Shown: positions 1 through 5,583 of the stretch, one piece after another
Layout of the letters: every line of letters begins with the position of its first letter
How positions within the stretch are numbered: the first letter of the stretch is position 1
NCBI GenBank assembly: GCA_016208525.1
Contig: JACQYJ010000088.1
Span: forward strand, 1 to 5,970
DNA: 5,970 nucleotides
Source of the DNA: Deltaproteobacteria bacterium
GTDB lineage: Bacteria; Desulfobacterota; JAENJC01
Reading direction: 5' to 3'
Position numbers and translations under genes: made by a program
Notes under the pieces: generated by a model
What the model was told of the DNA's origin: nothing
The model's database searches: none
The model's input: only the letters and a program-made list of their open reading frames with translations

Positions 1-2
1 CA

Positions 3-68
3 GACGCTGAAAAACATGCAAAGGATTTCGGCGGGACTGTTATAAAGAACCCCTTTGATAGACCTTGA
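3..68 (+). CDS. C-terminal end of an unidentified protein (5' truncated by window)
   Basis: An open frame enters from the left edge and stops at TGA 66-68. It gives 21 residues that include DAEKHAKDFGGTVIKN. The stop lies only 2 nt before the ATG of the next gene, which supports a real gene end and a shared transcript. The pattern of an acidic-Ala stretch followed by GG and a beta-strand-like VIK resembles the ends of NosL-type copper chaperones and also a motif in VOC/glyoxalase-fold proteins. Twenty-one residues are too few to choose, so no function is assigned. Confidence 0.5.
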   Translation, partial: DAEKHAKDFGGTVIKNPFDRP

Positions 69-70
69 TT

Positions 71-430
71 ATGGGAAACAGAGACAAATGCACAACCTGC
101 ATACCATCTGATATCCCGTTCGACTACATCAACGCCCCTGGAGCTAAGCAGCCGGAGATGCTGGTCTTGTCAATCTTTCTGAGCTTCCTGAAGGGGGAAA
201 AGGGAATAGTCGAAACTCTATCTGAAACAGACCGCGACCTGGAACACCAGATCAAGATCGGTCAGAAACCGGCATTTGTAAAGAGACTGGAGGTTTCTGT
301 ACTGGCCAAATCCCCGAATAACAGGCCGGTCATTATAAAGGTCGGTGATGACCTCTGCGACGTATGCAACGACGTGGCGTCAGTGGTCTGGGTAAAACCC
401 AATACTGTTCAGATAGGGATTATTAGTTAG
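71..430 (+). CDS. Small protein of unknown function with two CxxC motifs (119 aa)
   Basis: I do not recognise the family. ATG 71 gives 119 residues; an in-frame TTG at 65 would add two but would overlap the upstream stop. There is no clear Shine-Dalgarno sequence, so translation may be coupled to the gene ending at 68. Cysteine pairs lie near each end, at C7/C10 (CTTC) and C96/C99 (CDVC), a spacing able to form a four-cysteine metal or redox site. Between them are a hydrophobic helix-like stretch around residues 30-40 (LVLSIFLSFL), a charged middle around 41-62 and beta-like segments around 73-91. There is no signal peptide, and the single hydrophobic stretch is too short for a confident membrane segment. 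The protein is probably cytoplasmic. Codon use looks coding, with no competing frame. Whether it is a metal-binding or redox protein is inference from the cysteines only. Confidence 0.6.
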   Translation: MGNRDKCTTCIPSDIPFDYINAPGAKQPEMLVLSIFLSFLKGEKGIVETLSETDRDLEHQIKIGQKPAFVKRLEVSVLAKSPNNRPVIIKVGDDLCDVCNDVASVVWVKPNTVQIGIIS

Positions 431-474
431 TTCAGGCACAATTCTTTAGCAAGCAAAGCAATCCTTTTTATTTC

Positions 475-617
475 ACCTAAACTGACATGACATGGTTTGT
501 CGCCCCCGATCATGAAAACCCATCCCCACCCTGACCCTCCCCTTGAAGGGGAGGGAACAAAAAGTTTCCTCTCCCTCAGGGAGAGGATTAAGGTGAGGGT
601 GGGGTAAGTATTTTCAC
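475..617. repeat. Compound palindromic repeat element, copy 1
   Basis: A non-coding element contains two near-perfect hairpins side by side. One is at 535-555 (arms CCCTCCCC/GGGGAGGG) and the other at 567-587 (arms TCCTCTCCC/GGGAGAGGA, 3-nt loop). Both are enclosed by an outer inverted repeat, 524-538 with 590-604, matching at 13 of 15 positions. The predicted fold is a three-way junction. The leader and first hairpin, 475-553, recur at 5891-5970 in the same orientation with only a few changes, including a 1-nt indel, which proves that it is a repeat. Similar Ser-Pro-Ser-Arg-Gly-encoding palindromes are scattered through many environmental bacterial genomes. The right boundary is approximate. 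It may also end transcription of the gene that stops at 430. Confidence 0.8.
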
Positions 618-653
618 GGTAAATCCTGCAATCAGCCACGGACTAGCAAAAGC

Positions 654-821
654 AGGCGCTTCTAAGCGAGGCACAGAGAAAAGAATCTATAATTTCAAGA
701 TGTTTAACTCAGCGTCTCAGCGTCTCAGCGGTTATTTTTTAGTTTTTACAAGTTCATCAAGATATAAAGCAGTTTATTTTAGTCAGGTTTCTTCGTCAGT
801 GAAAGCCGCTTAGAAGCGCCT
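654..821. repeat. Inverted-repeat-bounded element with perfect 15-bp arms
   Basis: The arm AGGCGCTTCTAAGCG at 654-668 is exactly complementary to 807-821, with 138 bp between. Outside the perfect arms the similarity continues imperfectly: CAAAAG beside the left arm pairs with CTTTTG beside the right, and AGCCAC at 632-637 with GTGGCT around 831-836. The full arms may therefore approach 35 bp. The interior has no open frame of note and contains the ctcagcgt tandem run. The form is that of a small non-autonomous element, but no target-site duplication was identified, so mobility is inference. Confidence 0.6.
708..731. repeat. Short tandem repeat, 3 x ctcagcgt
   Basis: Three consecutive 8-nt units ctcagcgt begin at 708, 716 and 724; the last base of the third unit is g. 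The run is flanked by ttaa before and ggtta after. This resembles one arm of the common environmental repeat with motifs like GCAGAGACGCAGAG, but the opposite arm is not visible nearby, so it may be a half element. Confidence 0.6.
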
Positions 822-844
822 TCTTTTGGCTGTGGCTAAATGCA

Positions 845-889
845 TTTTTTAGGATGACGGGTTGCGCTTGACTTCACCCATCCTACGAC
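845..889. repeat. Small palindromic intergenic repeat
   Basis: Imperfect arms AGGATGACGGGT and ACCCATCCT flank a GC-richer centre (tgcgcttgacttc). Read on the minus strand it has the form GTAGGATGGGTGAAG...AACCCGTCATCCTA, which matches the general style of short palindromic repeats common between genes in Proteobacteria and related phyla. There is one copy in the window, so repeat status rests on recognition of the style. Confidence 0.45.
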
Positions 890-958
890 ACTCCACCGGC
901 TTCCAATAAGAATGTCAAGTATTTGGCAATGTAAGTAACAACGTCCCCAAAGTATCTC

Positions 959-1058
959 CAAAGTGTCTTCGGAATAAGCAAATTAGCAAAGCCTGACCCC
1001 AATACCGCAAAGTGTCTTCGGAATAAGCAAATTAGCAAAGCCTGACCCCAATACCGCA
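959..1058. repeat. Perfect tandem duplication, 49-bp unit x 2
   Basis: The segment beginning caaagtgtcttcggaa at 959-1007 is repeated without a mismatch at 1008-1056, and the first two bases of a third unit follow. Each unit includes gcaaattagcaaagc and then cctgaccccaa, read on the minus strand as TTGGGGTCAGG. Upstream, 929-948 holds caacgtcccc and 950-962 a degenerate start of the unit. The GGGGTCAGG and GGGGACGTT style recalls sequences flanking REP-associated Y1 transposase genes, but no transposase is present here. There are no spacers between units, so it is not a CRISPR. Confidence 0.85.
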
Positions 1059-1080
1059 TGTGTTTTGCAGTTCTTAGGTT

Positions 1081-1503
1081 TTACGGTATATCCTCCACCC
1101 ACAACACCGTATTCTTAAGCGTCCCATTATGCAGGCTGTTGTAAAGCTTCCTATCGGCTGTGACCATCCGGCATCCTTCAGATATTGCAAGAGCAATGTA
1201 GAGGCTGTCATATACGGTTCTTTGAGCTTTAACGGCAATATTAAAAGCCTCCGGCAAGAGCGGCTTTGATTCCCAAACCTTTATTGGCGCCGATTCGAGT
1301 AGCTTCAGGATGGTACAGGCTTTTTCTTTTGAAATCTCTTCCCTTACGAGACGCTTCCACAGGATATTGCCTGTCTCAGGAAAGAACAGGTCGGGTACAT
1401 GGAGTCTAAAGGTCTGATTCAGGAGTCGTTCAGCAGCGGCATTGTGTTCTTCCGGGAGATACCATTTAATGGCTACGCTGGCATCCACAACAAACTTCTT
1501 CAT
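1081..1503 (-). CDS. vapC: VapC-family PIN-domain toxin ribonuclease
   Basis: Predicted Mg2+-dependent endoribonuclease toxin of a type II toxin-antitoxin pair; family members cut tRNA or rRNA and stop translation. The 140-residue length is typical of a single PIN domain. All four conserved acids are visible: D7 in VVDASVAIKW, E43 in FFPETGN, D99 in TVYDSLYIALA and D117 in VTADRKL, so the active site looks intact. The ATG at 1503 overlaps the vapB stop by 4 nt (ATGA), showing translational coupling. A GAGGA Shine-Dalgarno sequence lies 9 nt upstream inside vapB, and the stop is TAA. The RNA target cannot be read from the sequence. It is cytoplasmic and held inactive by VapB. Confidence 0.93.
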   Translation of the reverse strand: MKKFVVDASVAIKWYLPEEHNAAAERLLNQTFRLHVPDLFFPETGNILWKRLVREEISKEKACTILKLLESAPIKVWESKPLLPEAFNIAVKAQRTVYDSLYIALAISEGCRMVTADRKLYNSLHNGTLKNTVLWVEDIP

Positions 1504-1736
1504 CTTTCACGGTCCTCACGGATAAGCTCGGAGCTATCGGAAAAGATCCGGGTAGCAAAGCTCTTTCGTATCTGTAGGGCAGCCTCACGAGCCTCATCCA
1601 TAGACATCCTTGTTGGAACAGCCTCCTCGATGATTGTCTTTACCTCACCCTGCAAAGACCGCTTGTGCCTTTTTGCCCTCTCCTTCAGGCGTTCAATAGT
1701 CTCAGCTTCCAAGCCCCTCACTAATATCTGGCTCAT
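1500..1736 (-). CDS. vapB: VapB/FitA-type ribbon-helix-helix antitoxin
   Basis: A 78-residue antitoxin encoded immediately before vapC. Residues 1-40 (SQILVRGLEAETIERLKERAKRHKRSLQGEVKTIIEEA) fit the FitA-like ribbon-helix-helix fold: a short beta-strand that reads DNA as a dimer, followed by two helices. The C-terminal half, about 44-78, is charged and contains MSMDEAREAALQIRKSF, the usual position of the segment that wraps the toxin and blocks its active site. An AGGGG Shine-Dalgarno-like sequence precedes the ATG. The family represses its own promoter, alone or with VapC, which fits the palindromes at 1760-1793. Dimerisation and DNA binding are family knowledge; the fold assignment is by motif reading. 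Confidence 0.88.
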   Translation of the reverse strand: MSQILVRGLEAETIERLKERAKRHKRSLQGEVKTIIEEAVPTRMSMDEAREAALQIRKSFATRIFSDSSELIREDRER

Positions 1737-1759
1737 ATTCTACCCCTTATACCCCTTTA

Positions 1760-1793
1760 GATATGCTATCAAAATGATAGCATATCGATATGC
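1760..1793 (-). promoter_or_regulatory. Palindromic operator upstream of vapBC
   Basis: A perfect 12-bp inverted repeat, 1760-1771 (GATATGCTATCA) with 1775-1786 and a 3-nt spacer, overlaps a second perfect palindrome, GCATATCGATATGC, at 1780-1793. Together they give three spaced GATATGC half-sites in alternating orientation. The block begins 24 nt upstream of the vapB ATG, where the promoter must lie. This arrangement is expected for cooperative binding by ribbon-helix-helix dimers. Exact -35 and -10 hexamers cannot be assigned with confidence; a TTGATA lies within the palindrome on the minus strand. The operator role is inference from position and symmetry. Confidence 0.75.
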
Positions 1794-1798
1794 GGATT

Positions 1799-2683
1799 TC
1801 AAGAAGCCTTTTTGTAAAGCAGTGATACCCACTCCCCTTCTATTAGTTCCTTCTCAAGTGAGAGTCCTTGAAAGGCGTCCTTGACCATATCCGCCTTCTC
1901 GGTAATAATGCCGGAGAGGATGAGGCGCCCGCCTGGCAAAACCCTGTCGCTGAGCTGTTTGGAAAGTCTTACAAGCTCCTCGGCAATTATGTTTGCCACA
2001 ACCAGATGGAACATCACGTATATAATGTCCACCTTTATCCCGGCCACACGCACCTGGGCCTCAACCTTGTTCAGGGCTATGTTTTCTTCAGCCGCCTTTA
2101 CTGCCGATGAATCCAGGTCAATGGCTATCGTCCTCTGGACGCCAAGCCTGGCCGCTGCAATGGCAAGGATCCCTGAACCAGTCCCCACGTCAAGCATAGT
2201 CTCGATTCCGCCCTTTGATACAACATCTTCGATAAGCCTGAGACATCCCCTTGTGGTCGGATGTGTCCCCGTTCCAAAGGCCATCCCAGGGTCGATCTCT
2301 ATCACTATATCTCCCTCCCTGGCCTCAAAAGGCTCCCAGGTCGGTTTAACAACTATCCTGTCTGTTATCCTCTCAGCCTTGAAGAACTCCTTCCACTTGT
2401 GGGCCCAGTCGTCATCCAATATGTCTGAGACGGAAATACCGAACTCCAGACCCACCCCCTCAAGGTAGCCCCGCAGTTCAGAGACCTTTTCCGAGACCTC
2501 CTCCGGCGGGAAATAAACCTTCAACTCCACCGTAGCGCCGCTGTCCCCTGGAAGCTCAAAGGCATCCACCTCTCCTCCACCTGTAACTACTCCTCCGGAA
2601 CCCATACCTATAAGATACGTTGATACCTCGTCGGCCCTTTCAGCCGGAACCTCAGCCTTTATCTCAACCAGTTTATTTTTCAT
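1799..2683 (-). CDS. prmA: Ribosomal protein L11 methyltransferase
   Basis: A SAM-dependent enzyme that trimethylates lysines and the N-terminus of ribosomal protein L11 in the cytosol. Counted from ATG 2683 (294 aa), an N-terminal L11-recognition domain runs to about residue 75. The family signature DDDWAHKW is at 90-97, DPGMAFGTGTHPTT at 131-144, the SAM-binding loop LDVGTGSGILAIAAA at 164-178, the acidic IDLD at 188-191 and the active-site region VVANIIAEEL at 228-237. I chose ATG 2683 because MKNKLVEIKAEVP aligns with typical PrmA N-termini. An upstream ATG at 2713 would add ten residues (MNPLLCYFRR) atypical of the family. Neither start has a good Shine-Dalgarno sequence. Just before VVANI the usual aromatic-Asp pair reads Phe-His (225-226). 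The gene follows the permease by 62 nt. The usual partners dnaJ or rsmE are not seen. Confidence 0.93.
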   Translation of the reverse strand: MKNKLVEIKAEVPAERADEVSTYLIGMGSGGVVTGGGEVDAFELPGDSGATVELKVYFPPEEVSEKVSELRGYLEGVGLEFGISVSDILDDDWAHKWKEFFKAERITDRIVVKPTWEPFEAREGDIVIEIDPGMAFGTGTHPTTRGCLRLIEDVVSKGGIETMLDVGTGSGILAIAAARLGVQRTIAIDLDSSAVKAAEENIALNKVEAQVRVAGIKVDIIYVMFHLVVANIIAEELVRLSKQLSDRVLPGGRLILSGIITEKADMVKDAFQGLSLEKELIEGEWVSLLYKKAS

Positions 2684-2745
2684 GCGCCTAAAATAACAGA
2701 GAAGCGGGTTCATGACAATCTAAAACCTATTGGAAGGGTGGTTTA

Positions 2746-3720
2746 CTACGACCTTCTTATTCGGGGATCTGCCAGCGCATAAGACAGGTCTGCCAGCATA
2801 TTCCCTATCAATGTCAGGATGGCGCCTATGACCACAATCCCCATGATGACAGGGTAGTCTCTGGACATGACGCTGGCGTAGAAGAGCTGTCCCATTCCGG
2901 GGATTGCGAATATCGTCTCGAAGATGACGCTCCCTCCTATCAGGTCAGGGACAGAGAGTCCTAAGATGGTGATTACGGGGAGGAGGGCATTTCTCAGGGC
3001 GTGCTTGTAAATAACCTTACCTTCTGAAAGCCCCTTGGCCCTCGCAGTAACTATGTAGTCCTGCCGGAGAACCTCAAGCATGCTTCCTCTCATATACCTT
3101 GAAAGCCCGGCCAGCCCGCCAAAGGCAGCAAGAAGCGCCGGCATGAGCAGGTGTTTAACCCTGTCCAGAAACTGCCCTGATATCGTCAGGGTTTCATAAT
3201 CCATGGACCTGAGGCCGGATATCGGGAGCCAGCCCAGATGGACCCCAAAGAGTATCATAAGAAGGAGGGCCAGCCAGAAGGTCGGTATGGCAAATCCTAT
3301 AAAGACAAAAACTGTTGTAACCTTGTCTATGAATGTGTTCTGGTGGGTTGCGGAAAGCGCCCCTAAAGGGATTGCAGCCATAACTATGAGCGCAAGAGAG
3401 AGGACGTTTATCATGACCGTGATGGGAAGCCTCTCTATTATCTTGTCCGTAACCTTACGACCGTCAGGCGAAAAGGAGTTTCCGAAATCAAGGGAGACAA
3501 ATTTCTTTAGCCATGTAAGATACTGAACAGGCAACGGCTTGTCCAGACCGTAATATGCCTTTATCCTCTCCCTTGCCTCCTTAGTCACCTTCGGCGTCAT
3601 CTCCATCTGAAGGCCGGCTGGTTCACCTGGAGCAAGGTGTATGACTATAAAAGAGATAAGGGTTATCCCTATCAGGAGAGGGACCATCAATATCAGACGT
3701 TTTATTAGATACCGGACCAT
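2746..3720 (-). CDS. DppB/OppB-family ABC transporter permease
   Basis: Inner-membrane subunit of a peptide/nickel-type ABC importer. The 324 residues match the usual length. TM1 lies at about 9-30 and is followed by the long periplasmic region with the SLDFGNSF signature (76-83). Further membrane segments lie at about 99-122, 134-160, 191-206, 248-270 and 289-312. The EAA loop that docks the ATPase is visible at 224-249 (TARAKGLSEGK...LP), and the C-terminus carries the typical LADPRIR. The protein looks complete. In such systems dppC normally follows directly, then two ATPases, with a binding protein nearby; here the next gene is prmA and none of the partners is in the window. It starts 27 nt after the regulator stop, with no obvious Shine-Dalgarno sequence. 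The substrate (peptide, nickel or other) cannot be told from this subunit alone, so no specific symbol is given. Confidence 0.92.
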   Translation of the reverse strand: MVRYLIKRLILMVPLLIGITLISFIVIHLAPGEPAGLQMEMTPKVTKEARERIKAYYGLDKPLPVQYLTWLKKFVSLDFGNSFSPDGRKVTDKIIERLPITVMINVLSLALIVMAAIPLGALSATHQNTFIDKVTTVFVFIGFAIPTFWLALLLMILFGVHLGWLPISGLRSMDYETLTISGQFLDRVKHLLMPALLAAFGGLAGLSRYMRGSMLEVLRQDYIVTARAKGLSEGKVIYKHALRNALLPVITILGLSVPDLIGGSVIFETIFAIPGMGQLFYASVMSRDYPVIMGIVVIGAILTLIGNMLADLSYALADPRIRRS

Positions 3721-3747
3721 AGTTGTTTAGTTGATCAGATGTGAAAT

Positions 3748-5037
3748 TTACAGAAAGCCATACTTCTTCATCCTGTATCGGAGGGCATCGACGCCGATGC
3801 CCAGTTTTTTTGCCGCCTTTGTCTGATTGTACGAGGTCATACCATTCCCTTCGCTGCCCTTGTGAGTCATTTCTGCAGGAAGGGGCTCAGTGGTCAGGAC
3901 GTCTCCGTCGCCAAGCAGTATGACCCTCTCGATAACATTCCTGAGCTCCCTCACATTGCCGGGCCATGCGTATTCGAGGAGCAGCTTCTCCGTTTCCGGG
4001 GATATGCTCTTTACGCATTTGCGGAACTTTTTGTTAAAATAGTTTATAAAGTGCTTTGTCAGCGGGAGAATATCGTCCCTCCTCTCCCGCAGAGGTTTGA
4101 TGTATATAGGTATAACCTGGAGCCTGTAATAAAGGTCTTTTCTGAAGATGCCGTCTTCCACCCCCTTTGAAAGGTCTTTGTTTGTGGCAGATATGACCGT
4201 TAGATCCACATTTATATCCTTTGTCCCCCCGACCCTCCTGAAGCTCCTTTCCCCCAGTATCCTCAAAAGCTTTGTCTGCATCTGGAGCGGCATATCGCCT
4301 ATCTCATCCAGAAATACGGTCCCTCCATCAGCCGTCTCAAAGAGACCTTTTCTAAGAGATTTTGCATCGGTGAAGGCCCCTTTCTCGTGTCCCATAAGTT
4401 CGCTCTCAAGGAGGTTTTCAGGGACTGCCGAACAGTTTATGCCCATAAAGGGCCTGTCTCTCCTGCTGCTCTCGTAATGCAGCGCCTTTGCTATCAACTC
4501 CTTCCCCGTGCCGGTTTCCCCCTGGATAAGAATTGTAGTGGCCTCGCTCTCAGATATCTTTTTAATCATGGACAGGATGCCCTGAATATGGGAACTTACC
4601 CCGATTATCTCCTCTATTCCGGCATTCCTGTTCCTTTCTTCTTTCAGGGATACAACCTCCCTCCTTAACCTGGCTGTATCCATTGCCTTATTGACTGTGA
4701 GTATCAGGTCGTCTATATGAAAAGGTTTATTTATGTAATCGTAAGCCCCCAGTTTCATGGCCTTAACCGCAACCTTAAGGTCATCCGTGGCGGTGGCCAT
4801 TATTACAACGGTATCGCTGTTCAGCTCTCGTATCTTCTGAAGGAGTTCAATGCCGTTCGTATCCGGGAGTTGGATATCCAGGAGGGTAACGTCCGGGCTC
4901 TCTTCCATAACAATCCTCAGCCCTTCATCCCCGTTAGAGGCCAAAAGTACTTCATAACCCTGCTTCTTCAGGGTCTGCTCCATCAACCTCCTTGTTGCCG
5001 CTTCGTCATCTATTACAACTATCCGTTCTACATGCAT
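3748..5037 (-). CDS. NtrC-family sigma-54-dependent response regulator (truncated Fis domain)
   Basis: A phosphorylation-controlled activator of sigma-54 promoters, 429 aa. The receiver domain (about 3-120) has the acid pocket D10/D11, phosphoacceptor D54 (TLLDIQLPD), T82 and K104 (NKP). The AAA+ domain (about 142-378) has Walker A GETGTGKE at 173-180, the sigma-54-contacting GAFTDA loop at 220-225, Walker B VFLDEIGD at 241-248 and the arginine-finger region FRKDLYYRL at 298-306. The C-terminal helix-turn-helix NQTKAAKKLGIGVDALRYRMKKYG is at 404-427. Only 13 residues separate PAEM (387-390) from NQTK, so the usual first helix of the Fis-type domain is missing. A strong GGGAGG Shine-Dalgarno sequence lies 4 nt before ATG 5037. 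No histidine kinase is seen. The permease and prmA follow closely. Its target genes are unknown. Confidence 0.93.
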   Translation of the reverse strand: MHVERIVVIDDEAATRRLMEQTLKKQGYEVLLASNGDEGLRIVMEESPDVTLLDIQLPDTNGIELLQKIRELNSDTVVIMATATDDLKVAVKAMKLGAYDYINKPFHIDDLILTVNKAMDTARLRREVVSLKEERNRNAGIEEIIGVSSHIQGILSMIKKISESEATTILIQGETGTGKELIAKALHYESSRRDRPFMGINCSAVPENLLESELMGHEKGAFTDAKSLRKGLFETADGGTVFLDEIGDMPLQMQTKLLRILGERSFRRVGGTKDINVDLTVISATNKDLSKGVEDGIFRKDLYYRLQVIPIYIKPLRERRDDILPLTKHFINYFNKKFRKCVKSISPETEKLLLEYAWPGNVRELRNVIERVILLGDGDVLTTEPLPAEMTHKGSEGNGMTSYNQTKAAKKLGIGVDALRYRMKKYGFL

Positions 5038-5081
5038 CTTGCCTCCCTTGTTACATCATCGCCTGGGTTGCCGCAGCGCCG

Positions 5082-5093
5082 GAGGCCGGCCTC
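5082..5093. promoter_or_regulatory. GC-rich palindrome in leader of response regulator gene
   Basis: The perfect 12-bp palindrome GAGGCCGGCCTC lies 44 nt upstream of the regulator start, in an otherwise AT-rich leader, and follows the GC-rich stretch ccgcagcgcc. It sits downstream of the candidate promoter at 5170-5198, so it could be an operator for autoregulation or simply a short GC hairpin. The symmetry is seen; the function is inferred. Confidence 0.35.
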
Positions 5094-5169
5094 TAAATAC
5101 AAAAACCCTGAAGATAAAAAGGAGCTCTTCTTCTTTTTTTCGTTTTGCGAGAGTCGCAATTTCATAGGC

Positions 5170-5198
5170 ATTTTATTGTAATTAATTACAGAGGTCAA
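5170..5198 (-). promoter_or_regulatory. Candidate sigma-70 promoter for the response regulator operon
   Basis: On the minus strand, TTGACC (5193-5198) and TAAAAT (5170-5175) are separated by 17 bp, the optimal spacing, in an AT-rich setting that includes the palindrome TAATTA. Transcription would start near 5163 and leave a leader of about 125 nt before ATG 5037. It is the best-looking promoter on that strand between the tRNAs and the regulator. Confidence 0.45.
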
Positions 5199-5292
5199 GA
5201 ATATCTACAGTTTGTGACATTTATCGGAATTATTTGTTCTGGTTTGAGGGTCTTGCAAAACTCTAAAGCCAGGTCATTTAAAAACTATTTTT

Positions 5293-5388
5293 ACCACAAA
5301 GCACACAAAGAACACAAAGAAAATCAAAATATAGAGGCATTTGAAGCTTTTTCTTTAACTTTGTGTCCTTCGTGCCCTTTGTGGTTAA
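5293..5388. repeat. Long imperfect inverted-repeat element (ACCACAAAG type)
   Basis: The left arm at 5293-5320 (ACCACAAAGCACACAAAG...) is complementary with a few mismatches to the right arm at about 5355-5386 (...CCTTCGTGCCCTTTGTGGTT), with about 35 bp of AT-rich loop. Ends with ACCACAAAGG..CACAAAG are a recognisable style of intergenic repeat in many environmental bacterial genomes. No open frame spans it convincingly. There is one copy in the window. The transcript could fold into a long hairpin. Confidence 0.65.
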
Positions 5389-5524
5389 ATATATGAAGCA
5401 TTTTGCAAGAGGCTCCCAAGGTTTTTCTTTTGGCATTAAAGGGTTTCCTCAGTGTGCTCTGTAGTTCGATTGCAGGATTTAGGTAACATTTTTTTGTGAG
5501 GCAATTCGGAAGGGAAATTTCCCC

Positions 5525-5553
5525 TTGACGGAGGAGCCTTGTTGCTGTATGTT
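5525..5553 (+). promoter_or_regulatory. Strong candidate sigma-70 promoter for the tRNA pair
   Basis: TTGACG (5525-5530) and TATGTT (5548-5553) are separated by exactly 17 bp, and transcription would start around 5560, about 24 nt before tRNA-Gln. The perfect palindrome GGGAAATTTCCC at 5512-5523 lies immediately upstream of the -35 box and could bind a regulator or serve as an upstream element. This is inference from sequence and position. Confidence 0.65.
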
Positions 5554-5583
5554 ATTACATTGTTTTTTTTCTTGCCGTCTTAT

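Larger units (their letters stand above)
5038..5583. other. Divergent intergenic region between regulator and tRNA genes
   Basis: These 546 bases hold no supported protein gene. From left to right they contain the regulator leader with its GC palindrome, a pyrimidine-rich tract around 5127-5144, the candidate leftward promoter, the ACCACAAAG inverted-repeat element, about 120 bases (5389-5510) where I see nothing recognisable, and then the tRNA promoter. Possible plus-strand frames here have low-complexity or repeat-derived translations and no family resemblance. Confidence 0.6.

Noticed and set aside
427..639. Minus-strand 70-residue open frame (Pro/Ser/Arg/Gly rich)
   Set aside because: It is a translation of the palindromic repeat at 475-617, and the low-complexity centre corresponds exactly to the hairpins.
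959..1058. CRISPR array
   Set aside because: The two units are contiguous with no spacer, and no cas gene is present.
1399..1884. Plus-strand 161-residue open frame
   Set aside because: It runs antisense across vapC, vapB, the operator and the prmA end, all well-supported genes, and shows no family features.
1881..2468. Plus-strand 195-residue open frame
   Set aside because: It is antisense to prmA, whose SAM-binding motifs are unmistakable.
5145..5396. Plus-strand 83-residue open frame
   Set aside because: Much of it is the translated ACCACAAAG inverted repeat, and it has no plausible start signal.
5400..5583. Sigma-54 promoter for the NtrC-type regulator to act on
   Set aside because: A TGGCA at about 5430 lacks the matching GC element at the required spacing; I found no convincing -24/-12 pair.
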